A stretch of DNA of 64,000 bases. Origin: Hyphomicrobiales bacterium (GTDB taxonomy: Bacteria; Pseudomonadota; Alphaproteobacteria; Rhizobiales; Beijerinckiaceae). Shown here one piece after another: positions 28,701 through 36,932 of this stretch. The translations under genes were made by a program, and so were the position numbers. The notes beneath the pieces were generated by a model. That model searched no databases, was not told the DNA's origin, and saw only the letters and a program-made list of their open reading frames with translations. Within the stretch, counting starts at the first letter, position 1. Every line of letters starts with the position of its first letter. The DNA lies in NCBI GenBank assembly GCA_930633525.1, contig CAKNFP010000001.1, positions 2,148,001 to 2,212,000 on the forward strand, read 5' to 3'.

Positions 28701-28817
28701 GTGCTCACGCTGATCCTGCTGCCTGTGCTCTATGTCGCCGTATTCAGCAGGGGCGCGTCCTCTGAAGGCAGCATAAACGCGGGAAAAACGGCCACCGTTG
28801 GAGTATCCGCGCCATGA
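25728..28817 (+). CDS. RND-family efflux permease
   Basis: 1029 residues, the normal size of a hydrophobe/amphiphile RND pump with twelve transmembrane helices and two large periplasmic loops. The proton-relay residues are conserved: Asp402-Asp403 in ALLVDDAMTTTDA (TM4) and Lys922 in GIITKNAVILVGQ (TM10). It exports drugs or other amphiphiles from periplasm and membrane in exchange for protons. It overlaps the adaptor genes on both sides by four bases. The nearest functional parallel is the two-adaptor pump TriABC of Pseudomonas. Substrate and outer-membrane partner are unknown; no TolC-type gene is present. Confidence 0.95.
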   Translation: MTFNLSEWALKSRSVVIYLMIIAVAAGLFAFQRLGRNEDPSFVIKSMVVSAAWPGATIEDTLTQVTERLERQLEETPGLDTVRSFTTPGVTTIFVQLKQSVPARDVQDTWYRVRNLVADMRHTLPSGTVGPFFNDRFGDTFGIIYGFTADGFSRRELRDYVEAARSRLLLVPDVSKIEIIGAQDERIFVEFSVRELANLGIDRNALLAALQSQNVVRPAGVIQTEDEKLSLRVSGAFQSEADLLNVNFPVGDRMVRLADIATVRRGHADPPQPMFRVNGQEAIGLGIAMRDGGDILALGKNIKNAMTEITGNLPLGIEPRLVADQAVTVDHAIADFMTSLWQSIAIIMAVSFISLGVRPGLVVALSIPLTLAVVFAVMLVSGIDMQRISLGALIIALALLVDDAMTTTDAMVTRLAAGEEKSKAATYAFKKYAMAMLAGTLVTIAGFVPIGFAASSAGEYTFTLFAVVSIALVVSWFVAIIFAPVLGVAMLKAPDTKRTKAEPGRVERTFRQLLTGAIRLRWVTIAVTLALFALSVLALPLVPRQFFPASDRPELLVDLTLPQNASIHASEELVSRFDAALKDNPDVERWSTYIGRGAIRFYLPLNAQLPNDFFSQAVIVAKDVPARERLQVKLEDMLANDFPNVVARVYPLELGPPVGWPVQYRVSGPDITEVRSIAMKVAQAVAANPQAEQINFDWIEPSRELRLRVDQDEARRLGLSSQALASALNAVVSGTVVTQVRDDIYLVDVVVRAQDADRVSLETLRTMQVALPGGRSAPLSQFVTFDYGLDAPLIWRRDRIPNLTVAADVKQGVLPETVVSALQPSIEALNKTLPPGYSIAVGGTVEESATSQASVIAVVPVMLLIMFTVLMAQLRSFRLLAIVLSIAPLGLIGVVGALLLSGKPLGFVALLGILALIGIITKNAVILVGQIEAERESGKTIVEAALDASSTRFRPIMLTAISTVLGMIPIAPTVFWGPMAFAIMGGLLVATVLTLILLPVLYVAVFSRGASSEGSINAGKTATVGVSAP

Positions 28818-29989
28818 TCCCGACATCCAACCAACAGGTCAGTGGCCTTCCCCCCCGCGGACTTTCCGTCGGAATGGCTGCGGCGCTCATGCTGCTGACA
28901 CTTGGCGCGTGCCAGCAGGAAGCCGCCGCACCCGCCGAGGGACGTCCCGTCAGCGTGGTCCAGGTGGAGGCGGGCAAACTCTCCAGCGACATCACGCTCA
29001 GCGGCGAAATCCAGGCCGAGAAGAATGTCGGGCTGGCGTTCAGGATCGGGGGACGGGTTGCCGAGCGGCTGGTCAATGTCGGAGATCGCGTCTCCGCCGG
29101 GCAGGTCGTGGCGCGCCTCGACCCCACGCTCGAGCGCAATCAGCTCGCGGCCGCGAAAGCGGCCCTGCAAGCCGCCCGAGGCGAGGTCAGCACCACACGC
29201 AACACCTTCGAGCGCCAGGATCGGCTGATGGCGCAGGGCTTCACGACGCGACCGCGCTTTGACCAGGCGCTGAAGGCGCAGGAGGCCGCCCAGGCTCAGT
29301 TCGAAAACGCCGAGGCGCAGCTCGACCTCGCGCAGGACAGGCTTGGCTTCACCGAACTGCGGTCCGGCATCGAGGGTATCGTCACCGCAAGGACGATCGA
29401 GCCCGGCGAGGTCGTGCAGCCCGGACAGGTCGTTCTCCAGGTGGCGCGGGAGGACGGCCGCGACGCGGTCTTCAACGTCCCTGCGCGTCTGCTGGAAACA
29501 CAGGCCGGGGACAACACGGTCTTTGTTTCGTTGGCCGACGTGCCGACGGTCACGGCCACCGGACGCGTGCGCGAGGTCTCACCGCAGGCGGACCCCGTGA
29601 CACGCACCTTCACGGTCAAGGTCGGCCTGGACAACCCTCCGGAAGCCATGCAGCTCGGCGCGACGGTTGTCGGGAGGCTGGAAACCTCCACCGCCGCCAT
29701 CATCGCGATCCCCGCCAGTGCCTTGACCCAGCAGGGCCAGTCGCCAGCGGTCTGGATCGTTGACCCCGCCACGTCGACGGTCTCGATGCGCAACATCGAT
29801 GTTCTGCGCTTCGATCCCGGGCAGATCATCGTCTCGCAGGGGCTGGAGCCCGGCGAGATCATCGTCTCGGGCGGGATTCAGGCTCTCCATCCCGGCCAGC
29901 GCGTGCGTCAACTCACGACGACGCCCGCAGCCGGCCGCACGGCGGCGACGGGTCCACAACCAGGGAAGCGCGTGGTTCCTCCCCTATAG
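28814..29989 (+). CDS. RND efflux periplasmic adaptor 2
   Basis: 391 residues starting at an ATG that overlaps the pump stop. It has a lipobox (LMLLTLGACQ), lipoyl halves (LAFRIGGRVAERLVNVGDRV and LRSGIEGIVTARTIEPGEVV), a helical hairpin between them and the conserved PQADPVTRTFTVKVGLDNPP. It is clearly a paralogue of adaptor 1, but with a longer Gly/Pro-rich tail. Two different adaptors around one pump suggest a hetero-oligomeric adaptor ring, as needed by TriABC-type pumps. The patatin gene follows after 91 bp on the same strand. Confidence 0.92.
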   Translation: MIPTSNQQVSGLPPRGLSVGMAAALMLLTLGACQQEAAAPAEGRPVSVVQVEAGKLSSDITLSGEIQAEKNVGLAFRIGGRVAERLVNVGDRVSAGQVVARLDPTLERNQLAAAKAALQAARGEVSTTRNTFERQDRLMAQGFTTRPRFDQALKAQEAAQAQFENAEAQLDLAQDRLGFTELRSGIEGIVTARTIEPGEVVQPGQVVLQVAREDGRDAVFNVPARLLETQAGDNTVFVSLADVPTVTATGRVREVSPQADPVTRTFTVKVGLDNPPEAMQLGATVVGRLETSTAAIIAIPASALTQQGQSPAVWIVDPATSTVSMRNIDVLRFDPGQIIVSQGLEPGEIIVSGGIQALHPGQRVRQLTTTPAAGRTAATGPQPGKRVVPPL

Positions 29990-30080
29990 GCCCAGACGAT
30001 GCCGGCCCCGCACCGGGCTGCGGACGCTGGCAGTGCGGCGAACCATCGCCACCCCCGCCCGGCAGCCGGATGAGAACGAC

Positions 30081-31145
30081 GTGTCCAAAGCTCCTTCACC
30101 GGCCCGCACGGCCCAGCACGACAGCGGCGCGCGTACGCCGCTGGCCATTGATCTCGCACTTCAGGGCGGCGGGGCCCATGGTGCATTTACCTGGGGTGTC
30201 CTTGGCAGGATTCTGGAGGAGGAGTGGCTCGACATCAATGCCATCTCCGGAACATCGGCGGGCGCCATGAACGCGGCGGTTCTGGCATCAGGCTATGTCG
30301 CCGGCGGCCGTCAGGGCGCGCGGGAGGCGCTCGATCTGTTCTGGCGCAAGGTGTCCGAGGCAGCTCGCTTCAGCCCCTTTCAGCGGAGCCCGCTTGACGT
30401 CCTGCTCGGTCGCTGGACGCTCGACAACTCGCCGCTTTTCGTCGCGATGGACATGATGTCGCGCGTTGTTTCCCCTTACAGTCTCAACCCCGCCGGCACC
30501 AATCCGCTGACCGACATCCTGGCCGAGGTCATCGATTTCGACAGTCTCGCACGATGCCCGATCAAGCTGTTCATCACGGCGACCAATGTGCGCACCGGCC
30601 GTGGACGCGTATTCCGCAACCCCGAGATCACGCCACAGGTGCTGCTGGCCTCCGCCTGCCTGCCCACACTGTTTCAGGCGGTGGATATCGATGGTGAGAG
30701 CTACTGGGACGGTGGGTATTCCGGCAATCCAACCATGACGCCCTTGATCAAGGAGAGCGAGGCGCTGGATACCATCCTGGTTCAGATCAATCCGGTCGAG
30801 CGTCCGGGCACGCCGCGCACGGCGCGCGACATCCTGAACCGCCTCAATGAGGTCTCATTCAATGCGGTCCTTCTCAAGGAATTGCGGATGATGGCGCTGT
30901 TGCGCCAGAAAGCCAATCCGGAAAGCGGCGAAGGGGCGCGCTGGGCCGGCATGCGCCTGCACCGCATCACCAGCGATGCCATGGCCGATCTGGGATATTC
31001 CTCAAAGCTCAACGCTGAATGGGAGTTTCTGACCATGCTGCACGACGAGGGACGTCGCGCCACTGAAACCTTTTACCACGCACATCGGGATGCCATCGGC
31101 AAGACATCGACATTGAACCTCGATGAACTGACCGAAGGGGTCTGA
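30081..31145 (+). CDS. Patatin-like phospholipase
   Basis: 354 residues from the GTG at 30081; the open frame extends upstream over the adaptor gene but without protein-like sequence. The Ser-Asp dyad of patatins is present: oxyanion loop LALQGGGAHGAF, nucleophile Ser59 in SGTSAGAMNA and Asp210 in WDGGYSGNP. Such enzymes hydrolyse acyl chains from phospholipids or neutral lipids. No signal peptide, so it is cytoplasmic or membrane-peripheral. It lies downstream of the efflux operon with a short gap, and a link to membrane-lipid turnover under toxic stress is conceivable but is inference. Only a weak GAGAA precedes the start. Confidence 0.88.
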   Translation: MSKAPSPARTAQHDSGARTPLAIDLALQGGGAHGAFTWGVLGRILEEEWLDINAISGTSAGAMNAAVLASGYVAGGRQGAREALDLFWRKVSEAARFSPFQRSPLDVLLGRWTLDNSPLFVAMDMMSRVVSPYSLNPAGTNPLTDILAEVIDFDSLARCPIKLFITATNVRTGRGRVFRNPEITPQVLLASACLPTLFQAVDIDGESYWDGGYSGNPTMTPLIKESEALDTILVQINPVERPGTPRTARDILNRLNEVSFNAVLLKELRMMALLRQKANPESGEGARWAGMRLHRITSDAMADLGYSSKLNAEWEFLTMLHDEGRRATETFYHAHRDAIGKTSTLNLDELTEGV

Positions 31146-31201
31146 TAGTAGCATCATCAGGGCACCGCCGCCTGACCAACCAAGTCCCAACAGGAATGCA
31201 G

Positions 31202-32263
31202 ATGACCACCGGCAAAATCTACCAGAGCGCGCAGGTCCTGATCGCGGTAATTCTGGCCGTCGCGGCGCTGTCCATTGCCAGCTCGGTCTTCGCCCCCGTC
31301 GCGTTCGCGCTCTTCATCATCGCGCTTGTCTGGCCGTTGCAGAAGCGCTTGCAGATCTTTCTGCCGAAGATGCTGGCGCTGGCCATCAGCGTCATTGTCA
31401 TGGTCGTCGCGTTTTTCGCCTTCGGCTCATTGATTGTCTGGGCCTTCGGCCGCGTCGGCCGCTGGATCGTCAGTGACGCCGCCCGCTTTCAAGCCTTCTA
31501 TGACCAGGTCACGATCTGGCTGGAAGGACACGGGGTGGCCGTGGCCGGCGTGTGGTCCGAGAACTTCAATGTCAGCTGGATACTGCGCACGGCGCAGACG
31601 ATCACCGGCCGGCTCAACAGCACGATGAGCTTCTGGCTGGTCGTGCTCGTCTATGTGATTCTGGGCCTGCTGGAGGTCGACGACTTCGGGCGGAAGCTGC
31701 GCGGCATGCGCAACCGGGAGATCGGCCGGGTTCTCCTTCTCGGCAGCACGGAAACGGCGCGCAAGATTGGCCGCTATATGCTGGTCAGAACATGGATGAG
31801 TGTCATCACCGGGCTGCTGGTCTTCGCCTTTGCCAAACTTGTCGGCCTGCAGCTCGCGGAGGAATGGGGGTTCATCGCCTTCTCGCTGAACTACATCCCC
31901 TTCCTCGGCCCGCTTGTCGCCACCGTCTTCCCGACGCTCTTCGCCATGGCCCATTTCCAATCGTGGGAGGCGGTCTTTGCGGTCTTCGCCTGCCTCAATC
32001 TGATCCAGTTCGTCGTCGGCAGCTATATCGAACCACGGGTCGCGGGAAATGCGCTTTCGGTCTCACCCGCAATCGTCTTGTTCTCCGTGTTTTTCTGGAG
32101 CTATCTGTGGGGCATCTTCGGCGCCTTCATCGGGGTGCCGATCACGATCACCCTGTTGACCTTCTGCGCGCAGCACCCCTCAAGCTTGTGGATCGCCGAA
32201 CTGTTCGGCTCCGCCGAAAAGCAGGAACGGCCGCCCGTCGAAAGCCCTATCGCCGGGTCATGA
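31202..32263 (+). CDS. AI-2E/PerM-family membrane transporter
   Basis: 353 residues with about seven to eight hydrophobic helices and a central ~100-residue soluble stretch, the layout of the AI-2E (UPF0118/PerM) family. Family motifs include SLNYIPFLGPLVATVFP and SYIEPRVAGNALSVSP. Members export autoinducer-2, ions or other small solutes; several act as Na+/H+ antiporters, so the substrate cannot be named. The ATG at 31202 has AGGA six bases upstream and is preferred to the ATG at 31196. Its stop overlaps the convergent metallophosphoesterase gene by six bases. Confidence 0.9.
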   Translation: MTTGKIYQSAQVLIAVILAVAALSIASSVFAPVAFALFIIALVWPLQKRLQIFLPKMLALAISVIVMVVAFFAFGSLIVWAFGRVGRWIVSDAARFQAFYDQVTIWLEGHGVAVAGVWSENFNVSWILRTAQTITGRLNSTMSFWLVVLVYVILGLLEVDDFGRKLRGMRNREIGRVLLLGSTETARKIGRYMLVRTWMSVITGLLVFAFAKLVGLQLAEEWGFIAFSLNYIPFLGPLVATVFPTLFAMAHFQSWEAVFAVFACLNLIQFVVGSYIEPRVAGNALSVSPAIVLFSVFFWSYLWGIFGAFIGVPITITLLTFCAQHPSSLWIAELFGSAEKQERPPVESPIAGS

Positions 32264-34024
32264 AGCCACCAAGTCCAGGCTGCGGGCCGCGTTCGCTTCG
32301 CAGGCCATATTGATCCGCTCCGGCTCCAGGAGGGCAACGCTGCCATCCGGAGCCGCAGCGAGCGTGTGGATGTAGAAATGGGTTGGCTCGCTGTCCGTCG
32401 CTTCCATCACCGGCGACGGCGCGGAGATGATCTTCAGCGGACCGCAGCGCCCGATCCAATCGATATGACGGTGGCCATGCATCGCGACGATCCGATGGCC
32501 ATGCGGCCTAAGCTGCCGCACGAAGAGGCTGCCATTGATCAGCGCGGTGCCGACACGCTCGGAGAACGCCTTGGCCGGCATCGGATATTCGACCGGGTGG
32601 TGATGCAGCGCGATAATCCAGCGCGCCTTCGGAAATCGCGCGAGCACCGACAGCATGGCCCGCATATCCTCTTCGCCTACCAGCCCGAGCGCGTTGGTGA
32701 AGGAGAAATGCGTCTCCGCGTTGGAGTTCAGAAGCACGACCCCAAGACCGTCCGCCTCCGCTGGCGGCAAGACCATCGGGAAGGCCCGCGCCCAGACGTC
32801 GGCGAGCCCCATCGACAAGCGGAAACCGCCGGTATCCGCAAAAGCCGCGATCCGTGACCTGTGCGGCTCCAGCGCATCGGCCAGACTGGTCCCCAGGCCC
32901 GATCCCGCCGGGTCGACCACATGCACGCGGTCGCCCTGCATCTCGGCGATGGCCGACAACGCCCGCATCTGCCGCAACGTCTTGCCGGGGCTGCCGGGAA
33001 GTTCGAGCCGGGCCGGGTTGGCGCGGTCGACGATGTTCACGTCGTGATTTCCCGGCAGTATAAAACTGCGCGCCGCCAGCGCCGGATAACGCGCCATGGC
33101 GTCGAAGAACTCCGCCCACTCGGCTGAGCGCCCCGCGTCGGTCATGTCCCCCGTGATCAGGAGGACATCCAGTGGGTCGCGCGCATGGATGGCGTCGAGC
33201 CGCGCCAAAACCTGGTGAAGCCGCTCATTCCCGCGCGGGCCGGCACGGCCGCTTTCGATCCGGAAGCCATAGCGCTCCCCCACGACATGAATGTCCGAGA
33301 GATGAGCCACACGCCACCTGCGGGCATTGGCCGGCACTTCGTCGAAATTCACCAGATCGCGCGGCTGGTCCATCAGGCCATCGGCGAGGCCCCAGGCCAG
33401 GGACGAGACCGCCAGATAGGCCGCCATCACGGAAACGGTGTTCGCCAGCGCGGGAACGATCAACCGCAATGGGTCAGCGAGGTCCGCGACGCCGCCGTAC
33501 CAACGGGTCTGCGGCCATGCGGTGAGCGCGACGGCAGTGGCAATGCCGCAGGCGAGCACGCCCGCCCCGATCGCGGTTGCCGCCCTCAGATACGCGCGAT
33601 TGGCTTCCTCGGCGTCGGGCGAAAGGAAACGCTCCGCCAGATGGCGCAACCCCTCGCGGCACAAAGCATAACCCGGTTGCACCACCAGCGAATTCAAGGA
33701 CCAGAAGCTTCGCTCGGCAGCGCGAAAGAGGGGATGGAACCCATACCAGCCGATGACTGCGACCAGAGCCAGAAGCAACAGTGAGCCAATGCCGGCGACC
33801 GCATAGACACGGCCCGACACCGAAGAGAACCAAGCGGTTGCGATAAGCGGCACGAGGCCGAGCAGGACGCCGGGTATCAGGGCCAGAATAATCCACGCTA
33901 GTGCCAGCTTAGGGAGGTTGATTTCTCCGAGCAGACTTCCTGCAATCGCGAGCAACGACCGCTTCTTGGAACTGCACGCATCGTCTTCGGCATCACCGCC
34001 ACGCGGATCGATGATCGGAGTCAT
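32258..34024 (-). CDS. Membrane-anchored metallophosphoesterase
   Basis: 588 residues. The N-terminal ~215 contain about four to five hydrophobic helices (IILALIPGVLLGLVPLIA; SLLLLALVAVIGW; TAIGAGVLACGIATAVALTA). The cytoplasmic or periplasmic C-terminal part is a calcineurin-like phosphoesterase with every metal motif: HLSDIH (Asp244, His246), ITGDMTD (Asp293), LPGNHD (325-328), ALHHHPVEYP and MHGHRH. Two divalent metals would activate water on a phosphate ester; UDP-diacylglucosamine, cyclic nucleotides or others are possible. I do not recognise a specific subfamily. The ribosome-binding site is weak. Tail-to-tail overlap with the AI-2E gene. Confidence 0.87.
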   Translation of the reverse strand: MTPIIDPRGGDAEDDACSSKKRSLLAIAGSLLGEINLPKLALAWIILALIPGVLLGLVPLIATAWFSSVSGRVYAVAGIGSLLLLALVAVIGWYGFHPLFRAAERSFWSLNSLVVQPGYALCREGLRHLAERFLSPDAEEANRAYLRAATAIGAGVLACGIATAVALTAWPQTRWYGGVADLADPLRLIVPALANTVSVMAAYLAVSSLAWGLADGLMDQPRDLVNFDEVPANARRWRVAHLSDIHVVGERYGFRIESGRAGPRGNERLHQVLARLDAIHARDPLDVLLITGDMTDAGRSAEWAEFFDAMARYPALAARSFILPGNHDVNIVDRANPARLELPGSPGKTLRQMRALSAIAEMQGDRVHVVDPAGSGLGTSLADALEPHRSRIAAFADTGGFRLSMGLADVWARAFPMVLPPAEADGLGVVLLNSNAETHFSFTNALGLVGEEDMRAMLSVLARFPKARWIIALHHHPVEYPMPAKAFSERVGTALINGSLFVRQLRPHGHRIVAMHGHRHIDWIGRCGPLKIISAPSPVMEATDSEPTHFYIHTLAAAPDGSVALLEPERINMACEANAARSLDLVAS

Positions 34025-34549
34025 TGGTCAACGGCCATTGCGATTGCACTCATCCCCTTCGACGACGTCCGCCCGTCGTTCTCAAAATTGGGCATACTGT
34101 CATCTGCGAGCTTTGCACAGGCTTTCGATCATTCCGCCGTGGGGAAGGCCGAGAATGGGACGCCCGGCACAGCCGTGGGACAGGAAGCCGATGACCGTGA
34201 ACAGGGCGAATGCTACTTTTACCTCAGCTAGTTATCGAGAATTTGCCACCAATCGGCCTGCAATGGAATCAAGCATTGATATGCAATTTATCCCAAGCCG
34301 ATCCTTTCCTTGCAGTATAGCGCATCCGCATAGATATTATCCATATGCCCATCGCGCACTCGCGAAAGCAAAAACGGGCGAATCTGTCGAAAGTAAGATG
34401 ATTTTTTCGACTTCCCATGCCTCTACAGCTATGCATTTCAAAATCAGAACTTGCCTTTCGCCGTTGATGGGTAACCGCTTGGCTGTCGTGAGCCTGCGAC
34501 AGGCCGCGAAAGCGGCCGGCCAATCGCATGTCGCCGGAAGCGTCGGCGC
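34025..34549. other. Non-coding region upstream of the Mrp-like operon
   Basis: No gene supported. The part from 34220 to 34440 is noticeably more AT-rich than its surroundings (TGATATGCAATTTATCCC; CATAGATATTATCCATATG) and probably holds the operon promoter and perhaps a long leader. The open frames across it have no ribosome-binding site. Confidence 0.4.
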
Positions 34550-35062
34550 ATGACGCGGGTCACGCGCGCCGGCGCGCGCCTCTCCCCGCTCAGGCTTTTC
34601 GGACGGGGCATCGGCTTTCTCGCTCTTTGGATGATCCTGATCGGGCCGGGACTGAAAGACCTGCCCGTCGGCCTCGTCGCAGCGGCCGCCGCAACCTGGA
34701 CCAGCACGGCACTGTGGCCGGCGGCTGGGCGCCTCTCCCCGCGCGGCATCGTGAGCTTCCTCATGCGCTTCCTGCCGCAATCAGCGCTGGCCGGCATCGA
34801 CGTGGCCTGGCGTGCGGTGACGACGCCGCCGGCCCTGGCGCCGGGCTTCGTGACCTATCGGACATCACTTCCTGCCGGCATGGTCCGCGGTGCGGCCAGG
34901 ACCGTGATGAGTCTTCAGCCTGGTAAATTGCCGATCGCAACGGATGGCGACGGCGCGCTTCTCATCCATTGCCTTGATCTGCGCGAGCCGGTTCACCAGC
35001 AGCTCGCGGCCGACGAGGCCGCTTTCCGGCGTGTTTTGCTCCATGGCGGCGACCATGGCTGA
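34550..35062 (+). CDS. Mrp-like antiporter subunit E
   Basis: 170 residues. Two N-terminal membrane helices (GRGIGFLALWMILIG; PVGLVAAAAATW) and a soluble C-terminal part with the MnhE/MrpE signature VTYRTSLPAGMVRGAARTVMSLQPGKLP and a conserved ITD/ATDGD...IHCLDL stretch. In Mrp complexes, subunit E belongs to the membrane arm that carries cations. It is the first gene of seven that overlap each other, a compact operon. GGAAG lies nine bases before the ATG. Confidence 0.88.
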   Translation: MTRVTRAGARLSPLRLFGRGIGFLALWMILIGPGLKDLPVGLVAAAAATWTSTALWPAAGRLSPRGIVSFLMRFLPQSALAGIDVAWRAVTTPPALAPGFVTYRTSLPAGMVRGAARTVMSLQPGKLPIATDGDGALLIHCLDLREPVHQQLAADEAAFRRVLLHGGDHG

Positions 35063-35345
35063 TTTCCTCACCGGCGCGGCGCTGTTCATTCTGGGAGCGA
35101 CAGCGCTCGGCCTTTACAGCGTGCTGCGTTCGCGGACCGCCGTCGAGCGCATGATGGTCGTCCAGTTGCTGGGGACCGGCGGCGGCGCCTCCCTGTTGCT
35201 GCTGGGCGTTGCATCCGGCACCCCGGCGGCGACCGATGCGGCCCTGCTGCTGATGCTGTTCGCGACTTTTTCCTGCGCGGCGTTCACGCTCGGGCAGGAG
35301 GCCACGCCCGCCGAAGACCTTGGGTCGGAAGAGGAGAAGACATGA
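35055..35345 (+). CDS. Mrp-like antiporter subunit F
   Basis: 96 residues with three hydrophobic helices: FLTGAALFILGATALGLYSVL, then RTAVERMMVVQLLGTGGGASLLLLG and DAALLLMLFATFSCAAF. Size, position and the central ERMMVVQLLGT segment fit MnhF/MrpF. The ATG at 35055 overlaps the end of the E gene; an in-frame ATG at 35043 would add four residues. The motif around the second helix is weaker than in well-known MrpF proteins, so the assignment leans on context. Confidence 0.8.
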   Translation: MADFLTGAALFILGATALGLYSVLRSRTAVERMMVVQLLGTGGGASLLLLGVASGTPAATDAALLLMLFATFSCAAFTLGQEATPAEDLGSEEEKT

Positions 35346-35635
35346 CCCTTCTCGCTGATGCCTTCACGGTCATCACCGTTGCCGCCGGTGCGCTCCTGTT
35401 TCTCGCTGGCACGATCGGCCTGCTTCGCTTTCCCGACACGCTGAGCCGGCTCCACGCCCTCAGCAAGGCAGATAATCTCGGACTCGGGTTGATCGTGCTT
35501 GGGCTCCTGCCGCAAGCCGGCAGCCTCTCCGGCGGCCTGAAGCTGGTTTGCGTGTGGCTCCTGGCCCAGCTCTCCGCTGCGACGGCGAGCCAACTGATCG
35601 CCGGCCGCGTGCACCATCGCAAATCCGGCCCATGA
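35342..35635 (+). CDS. Mrp-like antiporter subunit G
   Basis: 97 residues with three helices and the diagnostic MnhG/PhaG segment GLLRFPDTLSRLHALSKADNLGLGLI. Overlaps both the F gene (ATGA at 35342) and the next gene. It is a small scaffold subunit of the antiporter's membrane domain. Confidence 0.92.
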   Translation: MTLLADAFTVITVAAGALLFLAGTIGLLRFPDTLSRLHALSKADNLGLGLIVLGLLPQAGSLSGGLKLVCVWLLAQLSAATASQLIAGRVHHRKSGP

Positions 35636-36585
35636 CACAGCTGCTTTTCGATCTTGCCCTTGTCATCTGGCTCATCGCGCTGGCGGTGCACATTGCCATG
35701 GTCCGCACAGATCAGAACGCAATCATCGCCTTCATCGCCTTCGGCCTGCTGCTTGGACTGGGGTGGGTGCGGTTGTCGGCCTTTGATGTCGCGCTGACGG
35801 AAGTCGCGATCGGTGGCGGGGTGACCGGCGTTCTGTTGCTGAGCGCCGAGGCATATTTGCGCAAGGCCGGGACCAAAGCCTCGATCACGGGCGAGGGTCG
35901 GCGCATGCGAGCCGCCGGGACCATCACGACGGCAATCGCCTGCGCCGCCATCTCGGCGGGCCTGGGGTTCGCCATCATGCTCCTTCCCGCGCCGGCCCCG
36001 ACACTCGCGCCTGCTGCGGCGGCGGCGCTTGACAGCACTGGCCTCGGCAACCCCGTGACAGCGGTGCTGCTCGCCTATCGCGCGCTGGACACATTGCTCG
36101 AGAAGGTCGTTCTACTGCTCGCGCTGGTCGGCGTCTGGTCCCTTGCGCCGGATCGATTCTGGGGTGGCGCGCCGGCTCTGCAGCCTGCCGTGGTGCCTGA
36201 GCCCCTTGCCTATCTCGCGCGGGTTCTGCCACCTTTCGGCGTGCTAATCGCCGTCTATATGTTCTGGGTCGGCGCAGATGCGCCGGGCGGCACCTTCCAG
36301 GCCGGCACGGTGCTTGCCGCGATGTGGCTGATCGTGATGCTCGCGGGCCTGCGCCAGCCACCCGATACCGCGCTCAAGGCGCTTCGGCTGCTTCTGGTTG
36401 GCGGTCCGGCGCTGTTTCTGGCGATAGGCCTGCTGGGCTTCATCATCGCCGACGGCTTCCTGGCCTATCCGGAGCCGATCGCCAAACCCTTGATCCTCGG
36501 CATCGAGGCTGCCCTGACCCTGTCGATCGGCGTGACATTGGCGCTGCTGGTCGCGGGCCCCGCGCAGAAGGCGCGCGAACCATGA
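35632..36585 (+). CDS. DUF4040-MnhB fusion subunit of Mrp-like antiporter
   Basis: 317 residues from the ATG at 35632, which overlaps the G stop. The first ~90 residues match the DUF4040/MbhD domain (LSAFDVALTEVAIGGGVTGVLLL), normally found at the C-terminal end of full-length MrpA or as MbhD. The second half is a MnhB/MrpB domain (LPPFGVLIAVYMFWVGADAPGGTFQAGTVLAAMWLIVM). One polypeptide thus joins the MrpA tail with MrpB. Domain fusions of this kind occur in Mrp-like modules of respiratory complexes. A full MrpA head (NuoL-like) is absent from this gene. Confidence 0.88.
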   Translation: MTQLLFDLALVIWLIALAVHIAMVRTDQNAIIAFIAFGLLLGLGWVRLSAFDVALTEVAIGGGVTGVLLLSAEAYLRKAGTKASITGEGRRMRAAGTITTAIACAAISAGLGFAIMLLPAPAPTLAPAAAAALDSTGLGNPVTAVLLAYRALDTLLEKVVLLLALVGVWSLAPDRFWGGAPALQPAVVPEPLAYLARVLPPFGVLIAVYMFWVGADAPGGTFQAGTVLAAMWLIVMLAGLRQPPDTALKALRLLLVGGPALFLAIGLLGFIIADGFLAYPEPIAKPLILGIEAALTLSIGVTLALLVAGPAQKAREP

Positions 36586-36932
36586 CCGCCACGCTCGCTC
36601 CAACCACCCTCTTCGGCTTGTGCGGCGCAGCCCTCGTCGGCATAGGTCTTTTCGTTGTCCTGACCCATCCGAGCCTGCTGCGCCGGATTGTCGGCTTCAA
36701 CCTGCTCGGGGCCGGCATATTTCTCGTCTTCGGCGTCATCGCCCGCCGCGGCGCCGCGGCTGGGTTTGCGGGCGATCCCGTACCCCACGCGATGGTCATC
36801 ACCGGCATTGTCGTGGCCTTCTCGGCCACAGCGCTCGCTGTCGCATTGTTGAGACGCCTGTTCGAGCTGACAGGGCGGAGAACACTGGAAGGCGAAGAGA
36901 TGCCGGATCTCAAGCCGCGGAGCAAGCCGTGA
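36582..36932 (+). CDS. Mrp-like antiporter subunit C (NuoK-like)
   Basis: 116 residues with three helices, homologous to NuoK of complex I: FGLCGAALVGIGLFVVL, LLRRIVGFNLLGAGIFLVFGVI, and PVPHAMVITGIVVAFSATALAVALLRRL. PHAMVITGIVVAFSATA is the MnhC/MrpC hallmark. The ATG overlaps the preceding TGA, and the stop overlaps the GTG of the next gene. It helps connect the antiporter-like subunits. Confidence 0.93.
   Translation: MTATLAPTTLFGLCGAALVGIGLFVVLTHPSLLRRIVGFNLLGAGIFLVFGVIARRGAAAGFAGDPVPHAMVITGIVVAFSATALAVALLRRLFELTGRRTLEGEEMPDLKPRSKP

Noticed and set aside
33918..34553. 211-codon frame in the region before the Mrp-like operon
   Set aside because: No ribosome-binding site and no protein-like features; it overlaps the start of the metallophosphoesterase gene on the other strand.
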